From assembly GCA_963921825.1 (NCBI GenBank), contig OY997589.1, positions 2,170,001 through 2,234,000 on the forward strand: a stretch of 64,000 nt of DNA, written 5' to 3'. Shown here in pieces: positions 57,467-64,000 of the stretch. The translations under genes and the position numbers were made by a program. Origin of the DNA: Erodium maritimum (taxonomy: Eukaryota; Streptophyta; Magnoliopsida; Geraniales; Geraniaceae). The notes beneath the pieces are model-generated. The model ran no database searches, had not been told where the DNA came from, and saw only the letters and a program-made list of their open reading frames with translations. Numbering within the stretch: the first letter of the stretch is position 1; each line of letters starts with the position of its first letter.

Positions 57467-58645
57467 TTCAGAAAGTTACTGTAAAGGAAAACAACAATAG
57501 CACAAACATACATCATTAAGACATACGATTCATCAAAATGATAATACAAACTTTAAAACATGAATGAGCCCCTTGGTTGTCAAGTCGTTTCTCACACATA
57601 ATTAAAGTTTTTCTTGATTTTATCACATAAAACCACAACAGACTATATACTACATAGTCACCTGGTTGTCAGGTCGGTCCTATTAGTATATTTGAGTTTA
57701 TCCATCCTAGTGACATAAAACCAGTTAATATTACACCCTCTGGGTAGTCCAGACTATAAGTGTAACATCAAATAATTTTTTTCCATCACTCACGCATCAC
57801 ATGCAATAGACAAAATTACTTCCTCTTGAAAATTAATTAAAGTTATACCCTCTGGGTAGTCCAGACTATAAGTACTAACATTAAATAATTTTCTATGTAC
57901 CTGCATCGTATGCAAATAAGAGGAATATATATATATATATATATATATATTTATCTTTGAACTACAAGTCTCCTGGTAGTCAGGTCGTACCTTGTAAACA
58001 AAAATAAAATAAAAAATTATTCCGAACTACAAGTCCCCTGGTAGTCAGGTCGTTCCTTGTAAACGAATAACAATTATTTATCTACTTGGATGAAAAAGCC
58101 GATGACAAAATATCTCATATTTTATCAATTAAAACTCAATAATTTTAAAAATCAAATTTTTTTTCTTTTGTATTAAAACAATTTTAATACATTTTTCAAC
58201 ATTTGAAACCTCACACAAAAAGTTAACAAAAAAAAAATATTTTTCAACATATGTGTCTCACGTGTAAAAGGCATAAAAAGATGAACTTTAATTCCATAAA
58301 GTTTTAAGCTTTACACATATATATACAGACATATGCCCCAACTGTATGAATCAAAAAAGGTTCTTGTAGATAAGAGACAAAACCAATTCAACTCATTCAT
58401 ACATATACACGTACATCAATAAAATAGTCACGGTATTGACAACAAAATTAACCATGAACAGCTATACATGTAAACACAATCAACAATCAGTCCAACATAT
58501 TGATCAAGTGTCCACGGCATATTACCAACAATATATATATTCAACCAATGAGTAGGTAAGCCAAACACAGTAATATATATTACGGTTGTGTCATACCCGG
58601 AGTATAAAAAACAAGTTTAACATATGATTCAAAAGCAGAAAACAA
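57467..58645 (-). promoter_or_regulatory. Copia 5' leader with six covarying hairpins
   Basis: About 1.2 kb from the primer-binding site to the gag start. Hairpin cores at 57572-57584, 57661-57673, 57739-57753, 57851-57865, 57972-57984, 58037-58049. Each is a 4-5-bp stem around GTAGT or GTTGT, with an outer 4-6-bp stem. Stem sequences differ but pairing is kept (CTTG/CAAG, CCTG/CAGG, TCTGG/CCAGA). Also an (AT) microsatellite at 57926-57950. Possible role in packaging, dimerisation or translation (inference). Confidence 0.65.
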
Positions 58646-58660
58646 GGCTCTGATACCAAT

Positions 58661-59044
58661 TGAAGGATCGAAAACAAACATCATATGTTCGCAGCGGAAT
58701 AAAAGGATTCGATCCAAAACGATCTATTTGCATTTGAATCAATGTTAAAACAATAAAAAGGTTTACTTACTTGATATGTAGAGCAAAACCGATATAGCTC
58801 CGAAGTTACGAAGCCTCTAGTGTATCCACACCGAGTAACGATCTTTGATGCTTTCAACGATTGAGATGACTATGGAGAAGAACGATTCTTCTTTTGGTTG
58901 TTTGGGAGAGAATAGAAAAGGTGGCTGCAGAGAATAATCTAATTATGATCTCTTAACCCTAATTATCTCTTTATATAGTTCTCATTATTGGGTTCAAGAC
59001 TCAATTGGGCTTGAGACCCGATTGGGCCTAGGGCAAATCCAACA
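58661..59044 (-). repeat. Copia 5' LTR
   Basis: 384 bp; would contain promoter and transcript start for the minus-strand element. Confidence 0.95.
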
Positions 59045-59705
59045 CTAAGTTCCAATCTTTTGCTTGGCTTATCGCTCTCGAGGCTATCCTTACTAGATCT
59101 TTCTTGGTGGTGAGGGGATTCTCGATCCCGGTGGGTCTTTGGTTGTGCCCTATATGGGGCAGACATATCGAGGACACCTCTCACTTTCTAATTACTTGTG
59201 GATGAGCTTGCATGTGTGGTGCTTGGTTCTTCAATTGTGGGTGGTCTCCTCAGCTCTCCCTTCTTCTCTTGTTTTGTTTATCTCGTCGTGGCCTTCTATT
59301 TATGGGGTACGCCGACTGCGCAAATCTTGGTCTCATCTCAGCCTTTTAGGATTGTGGTTCTTTTGGTTAGCTCGGAATGTCAGAATTTTCCAAGGAGCTC
59401 TGATCCCTGATCCGTCTATCATTCTTCGGAGAATCCATTTAGGACGCTTACGTTGCTTCAAACGGAATGACAAGCCCCGTCTCCTAGTTCTTGGAAAGTG
59501 TCGCTGACTGATGCTCTCTTTTAGCCTGTTTGAGCTTATTCTCTCCCTTACTTCCTTTTTTCTTTTTATCCTTTCCCTCTGTTCGGGGTGGCTCATTCGA
59601 CTCTATCAGGTCTTGTGGACCTCTTTTGGATCATTTTATTGGTTTATTGTTTCTTTCTCGAAACTCACACCACTTTTTAATACATTATGTATTTTATAAT
59701 AAAAA
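59045..59705 (+). mobile_element. LINE remnant with zf-RVT region and 3' tail
   Basis: FAWLIALEAILTRSFLVVRG...LCPIWGRHIEDTSHFLITCG fits the zf-RVT motif (F.W...I.T...L..RG...C..C....E...H....C) at the C-terminus of plant LINE ORF2. Further on, FFWLARNVRIFQG is also typical. The first C of the zinc pair is kept (C-P-I-W, second Cys lost), a TGA follows CG, and frames shift. It ends in a T-rich 3' region and AATAAAAAAATAAATG. Confidence 0.7.
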
Positions 59706-60105
59706 AATAAATGATATGTATGAGATCTGACAAAATAAATGACTATGGTCCAAATAGTGGTTTTGATAGGATCGATTCAGTTACGACAGAATAACCGACC
59801 AGTTTAGCGGAGCTTTTGGTAAGGTCGATGAAATTACGTCACCATGCTTGAGACTGCTGACCACGAAGTTCTACACCAATCGCCGATATCAAGTATGTAA
59901 AAAAGACCCGATCTATACGTCAATGATGTTACTAAATAGTCATCAACTCCTTTGTCCTTTCATTTTCACATACTCAATATTATTTTGGCCGGAAGAGCCG
60001 GTTCGTAGTTGTGGAAAAACATTGTCGATGTTATGAATTTCAAGTGTAAACTTTGTACATATGGTGTCCGGTTAAAATAGAGGTTCAATGCATCTCAAAA
60101 TCTAA
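59706..60105. other. Spacer between LINE and TRIM
   Basis: AT-rich. No gene or repeat recognised. Confidence 0.3.
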
Positions 60106-60388
60106 TATTAGAGGACTAGCTCAGCTAAAAGTTCAAGCCGATAGTTGAAGGCTGATTATAGTTATATTTTAACACGCGCCCTCACGGACAAACGTCCATT
60201 GAGAGAGTGATGAGGACTACCCCATTTTAGGCAAATTTGATAAATTAAGAATAAATAAGAATTTTTGTAGAGACCGGGGTTCGAACCCGGTTCCATGGGA
60301 TGTCAAGCTCGGATGTCATATTAGAGGACCAACTCAACTAAAAACTCAAGCTGGTAGCTAAAAGTCCAATTATAATTATATTCTAACA
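60106..60388 (-). mobile_element. Complete TRIM with 70-bp LTRs
   Basis: Minus-strand copy of the 35.6-kb family: LTRs 60319-60388 and 60106-60174 (TGTTAGAATATAATTATAATTGG...CTCTAATA) around about 144 bp that includes GGTTCGAACCCCGGTC. The primer-binding site is degenerate (TGACATCCGAGC). No coding sequence. Confidence 0.8.
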
Positions 60389-60791
60389 CTATCAAAACTT
60401 GTTCTCTTTATTTTCAAGATAATCGAAACAATCATATACATAAAAATTTACTTACATGATGTATATATCATACAATTTCGAATCGAAGAACAACATTGCC
60501 AACCAGTTGGTTTCTCAAACAATGTTGGGGTGTCGAGTACTCGAATCCTTCAGAAAATCTCCTTATGATCTTCTACTCGTATCTTCTTCCTCGGCTCTTC
60601 ATAGAAGTGAAATCCAATGAGAGACAGTTGAGAATCCTTTCCTTGTATGGAAGTGTGTTATAAAGAATCCTTTCTTGGTATTGTCCGGTTGGAGTGACTG
60701 ATTTTCCCTTGGTTAAAACAGATCGATGATCGATGATTATCGATGTAAAGAGGTCTAAATCAAGGCCATTTTCATCGTCTTCAGACCAAAA
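60389..60791 (-). other. TPK 3' flank
   Basis: Presumed 3' UTR and downstream sequence of the TPK gene. Nothing else seen. Confidence 0.4.
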
Positions 60792-62874
60792 TTATCCGTT
60801 CTCCATGAGATCGGCGATAGTGATCTTACTAGAGTTACCATGCTCGAACGAATCGAATTGCTTGCATATCTGTAGGATGTCTTTCTCTTGTATCTTCCCC
60901 ATCTCTCTTAGCTTGTATATCACAAATTCGGATTTGCTGCATATATAACAATTCCATGAGAAAATGACTAAATACTACGAAGTAAACAGAAAAATGATGA
61001 AGTCCAATTCAAGAAACTAGATCTTACATTGAGGCCCATTACCCAAAATTAATGTATAGGGTGTGCATGGGCCAGTTCATCGGCCCAATAACCTTACAAT
61101 GAGGCCCATTACCATTTCCTAATATTAAGGACCAGGACCACTTTATTTAAGTGAGAATTGGACCTATTTGGATTTGGTACTTAATGGGCTGGTTCTGGTT
61201 TTAACTAACATGTCATTCTGAATTTGCAACTCATTGGGAGTTATCCAAATTCAAACATAAGTTAAGCATCCAAAACTAACGGACTGATGTGAAAACTATT
61301 AAGAAATGATCAACAAGATTCAGTCGAGAGCTAATCATGTTGATCGCTTCCTAATGATAAAAAAAACACTTTTAAAGAATCAGTGCCAGATGGGGTCAGG
61401 GTGAACTTGATGTATACAAGTAGACCGGTTCTAAACGGGTCTCAGATGTAATTCATTTTCCCGCCCACAACTAATCAGATGAAGATTTAGTAACTCATGA
61501 TCCATTAAGAATTGATCAACAAGATTCAACCGAGAGCTAATCAAGTTGATTGCTTCCTAATGATAAGAAAAAACATCTTTAGAGAATGAGTACCAGATAG
61601 AGTGAGGGTGAACTTGATGTATACAAGCAGACCGGTTCTAAACGGGCCTTAAATGTAATTCACTTTTCAGCCCACAACTGACCAGATGAAGATTTTGTAA
61701 CTCATGACCCAATCTATAATCCATGGATCAAGACATAATCGACAACTAAGTCAGTTTTAAAGTACAACCAGTCCGGTCCACGGACAAAAAAAATGCATAT
61801 CCCTACTAATGTACTTAAGTTCATTATCATGTAATGCATTACTAACCATCTAGAGGTATGAAAAAAACATGTTCATCTTACAAAACACTATGAGTACCTG
61901 ATAGAGCCATCATTGTCAAGATCCGCGGCGATCAAGTCCCCTAAGGTGATCTTCCTCTGAAGCACCCATTTAGTAATCCTCCGGCTCCTCTTGTAGATCC
62001 TCAGCTCCGTCAGGTACAAAAACGCCCGAGCCACCGCGAACGTGCTAACCAATAGCCATACCGTCGCAAAAGACCTACCAACGGTCGTACTAAAAGAGTA
62101 ATCCCCATAACCCACGGTCGTGACCGAAGTAACCGAGAGATAGAAACTATCAATCCAACTAAGTTTCTCAACGAAATGAGCCGTAATTGTCCCTATAGCA
62201 ATACAACCAGTCACCACAGCCAGAGCCAGCCCAACCTTGATCCTAATCCTCATCCTCCCCTTCTCTTTATCAATCATGTAACTCCTCACCATAGTGTTGA
62301 ACCTACTCTCATCGACCGTGCTCAACATGATCGATTCCTGCCTGTCACAAATGTATGTCACTAACCCATTAAGGAGAATCCCTATGATCCCGAAACCGAT
62401 CAGGATATAGAAGCAAGTGAACAGCTTGGTGAATGTTGAGTCAGGGACAATATCACCATACCCAATTGTGCAGAGAGTCACTACAATGAAGTACAAGGCG
62501 TCGACTAGCCTATACGTTGATCCACCGTTGAAGCTCTCACTGGTGAACATGAACACAACTATACCAGCCGTGGCATACAAGGCTGCACCGATGAAAGCCT
62601 GCCTAACGATTATTGGGGCCGATGTCAGGCTCCAATTGGAGCCTGCAGGGTCGCGGAAAGCTTCCCTGGTGTCTGTGAAGACAGAGGGGGCAGAGTGGGA
62701 TCTTCTTGTGAGCTTCCTCCTCTTGTTGAGGTTGGCTATGAGGTTCACATAGGAGGAGTTTGGGGTTGTGATTATTGGGATTATGTCTTCACTGGCTATG
62801 AGGTGAGCTGAGGATGGGAAGTGCTGGTCTCTTCTCAGAGGCAGAGGTTTGGGGTTGAGAAGAGATTCATCCAT
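60792..62874 (-). CDS. TPK: Two-pore K+ channel (TPK/KCO family)
   Basis: Tandem-pore potassium channel, in plants mostly in the vacuolar membrane. Exons 62874-61898 and 60936-60792 (intron 961 bp), 373 aa. Two pore units, each with a K+ filter: TLCTIGYGD (GYGD 138-141) and SVTTVGYGD (255-258). Four hydrophobic helices surround them. R58-S59-H60-S61-A62-P63 is a mode-I 14-3-3 site (RSxSxP), as in Arabidopsis TPK1. A canonical EF-hand spans the exon junction (residues 318-329, D-x-D-x-D-G-x-I-x-x-x-E), then a degenerate second EF-like part. Start at 62874 (MDESLLNPKP) fits family N-termini; an in-frame Met at 62997 adds 41 residues. Regulation by 14-3-3 and Ca2+ is family knowledge. Confidence 0.95.
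61300..61720. repeat. 206-bp tandem duplication in TPK intron
   Basis: Two copies starting near 61308 and 61514 share GATCAACAAGATTCA, CCGAGAGCTAATCA, GGGTGAACTTGATGTATACA and AGACCGGTTCTAAACGGG. Upstream, AATGAGGCCCATTACC occurs twice (61033 and 61103 region). Confidence 0.85.
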
Positions 62875-63790
62875 GGTTGGAAGATAAAGATCAGCATGAT
62901 ATATCAAATGGGGTTGTGAAGATGTGGTTTGTAATGAAGGATCTGGGTTTTTCGGGTCGAAAAAGGAGAGATTAGAAGCACAAAAACTCATCCACAAAGA
63001 GCCAACTACAAGTCAATGTGTAGGAGAAAGTATGGTAGGTTTTGATGGTTGCTCATCTAACAGTCTTTCAGGCCAAGAACTATACTAACATGAGGCTGTA
63101 TATGTGTGTGTATATATACTTTTTGAATCTGGCAATCTGAAGAAATGGGTTTGATGCTCAATTTGACATGCTGGTGGAGGCTAGATGTTATTAGAGGAGG
63201 GCCAAAATGGAGAGATGTCCTTGTCATGCCCTTTGGTCAACAGCTACATCTCACCAAATCTGGTAGACAAGAGTCACATGAAACATGAACAAAAATGTTA
63301 CAAGGTTCATTCAGTCTGAATACTCGAACTAACCGACGAGGATTTCAAAATATTTATCAAGTGACAAACAGATCTGTATCCTTTTTTGTCATCCTACCAT
63401 GTGAAGGTCTGTACTGCACACGAACCATGGGCCTTTAGCCCGATAACAAAATGGTATAGAGGGATTGAAGTATGCATAAATCAAATTCTGATATCGTATT
63501 AATGTCCGATCCATCTAAAATGTCAGATTGAAAAGCAGAAATCCCGAAATATTTATCAAGTGACAAACATATACACATCTGACAAAAAAACGTTTGGTTT
63601 CTGTTATGTTGTAAGTTTGATCTACTGCCTTTGTTGACATGGTTTTCTTAATAGTTGTTAAATTTGGCGATGAGGCCTTGTTCCGTTTAATACCTGTTCA
63701 AGATTTGTTTAGAGACAGTGTTGAAAAAATGCATGTGCTCTTGATTGTAATGGGTCTCGGCCCTGATCCTCCGGTTTTATTTTGAAAATG
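62875..63790 (-). promoter_or_regulatory. TPK upstream region
   Basis: 5' UTR and promoter of TPK, including the TATATATACT stretch at 63110-63119 as possible TATA box. No other gene recognised. Confidence 0.35.
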
Positions 63791-63799
63791 TGGGATTTT

Positions 63800-64000
63800 T
63801 AATTAAAAAAATTGTTGATAAAAAAACCCCAAGGTGGCATCGAAGGAACAAACATTAACAAAGGCAAGATTACAAAAGTGATCAGGGAGTTGTTTCAGTA
63901 TGAACATGGGAATGGTGCTTTCGACTACTTCTTCACCTTGGTTCCTTTTCAATGCAAGGCATTGAGGTCGCCGGTTCTGCACAACAGGATTATCGGACAG
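63800..64000 (+). other. Open frame at window end, unidentified
   Basis: The + strand is open to the end and reads TKVIRELFQYEHGNGAFDYF, then TLVPFQCKALRSPVLHN. It looks like protein-coding text but matches no family I know. It could be an exon of a gene continuing beyond the window, or chance. Confidence 0.25.

Larger units (their letters stand above)
50963..59044 (-). mobile_element. Ty1/copia retrotransposon, complete but disrupted
   Basis: Two 384-bp LTRs (50963-51346, 58661-59044; TGAAGG...CCAACA) differ at only three positions by eye, with 5-bp duplication CTAAG (50958-50962, 59045-59049). Primer-binding site TTGGTATCAGAGCC (minus) next to the 5' LTR at 58646-58659. Purine tract GTCAAGTGGGAGAT next to the 3' LTR. 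Gag-pol in copia order (protease, integrase, RT, RNase H). Interrupted by a 931-bp hAT-type element at 53033. Young by LTR identity, now non-autonomous. Confidence 0.96.

Overview
The window is nuclear DNA of a flowering plant, almost certainly a eudicot. It is AT-rich, has GT-AG introns, an RD-type receptor-like kinase, F-box/FBA genes, a PMEI gene, a TPK potassium channel, and many plant-type transposons (copia, MULE, hAT, PIF/Harbinger-like and Mutator-like MITEs, TRIMs, LINE pieces). I cannot name the species.

Layout. 1-1534: last four exons of a receptor-like kinase (+). About 2.7-33 kb, with a remnant at 36.3-36.7 kb: a tandem array of at least five related two-exon genes (+). Each unit has a promoter with TGGGCY site II boxes, a TATAAATA box and a TAGGGTTT box (four of five also keep an E2F-like GCGGGAAA or near match), a 74-nt first exon starting MAMVAAALR, an intron made largely of minisatellite, and a second exon encoding one or two retropepsin-like (RVP_2, Ty3/gypsy-protease type) domains. 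All seven domains have lost the catalytic Asp. A complete 6.0-kb MULE (23311-29321) with perfect 111-bp TIRs splits the promoter of the last unit. It carries an intact six-exon mudrA-type transposase gene and, convergent to it, a GRF zinc-finger gene.

33.9-34.5 kb: a PMEI gene (-), with PMEI fragments at 37.2 and 47.8 kb. 37.8-49.6 kb: a tandem F-box/FBA array (-), three intact genes and two broken ones, separated by hAT, TRIM, LINE and foldback insertions. 49.9-59.7 kb: nested transposons, with a hAT-like element inside a young copia element, itself inserted in the C-terminal coding region of an old LINE. The copia leader contains six small hairpins whose stems covary while the loop stays constant. 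60.8-62.9 kb: a two-exon TPK channel gene (-). The last kilobase holds nothing firmly identified.

The most original points are (1) the tandem family of Asp-less retropepsin-like proteins with an organelle-type N-terminus and a site II/E2F/telo-box-like promoter, (2) the covarying hairpin series in the copia leader, and (3) the GRF zinc-finger gene sitting inside a MULE in the position MuDR uses for mudrB. Functions beyond domain homology are inference. Exon boundaries were set by reading frame and splice consensus only.
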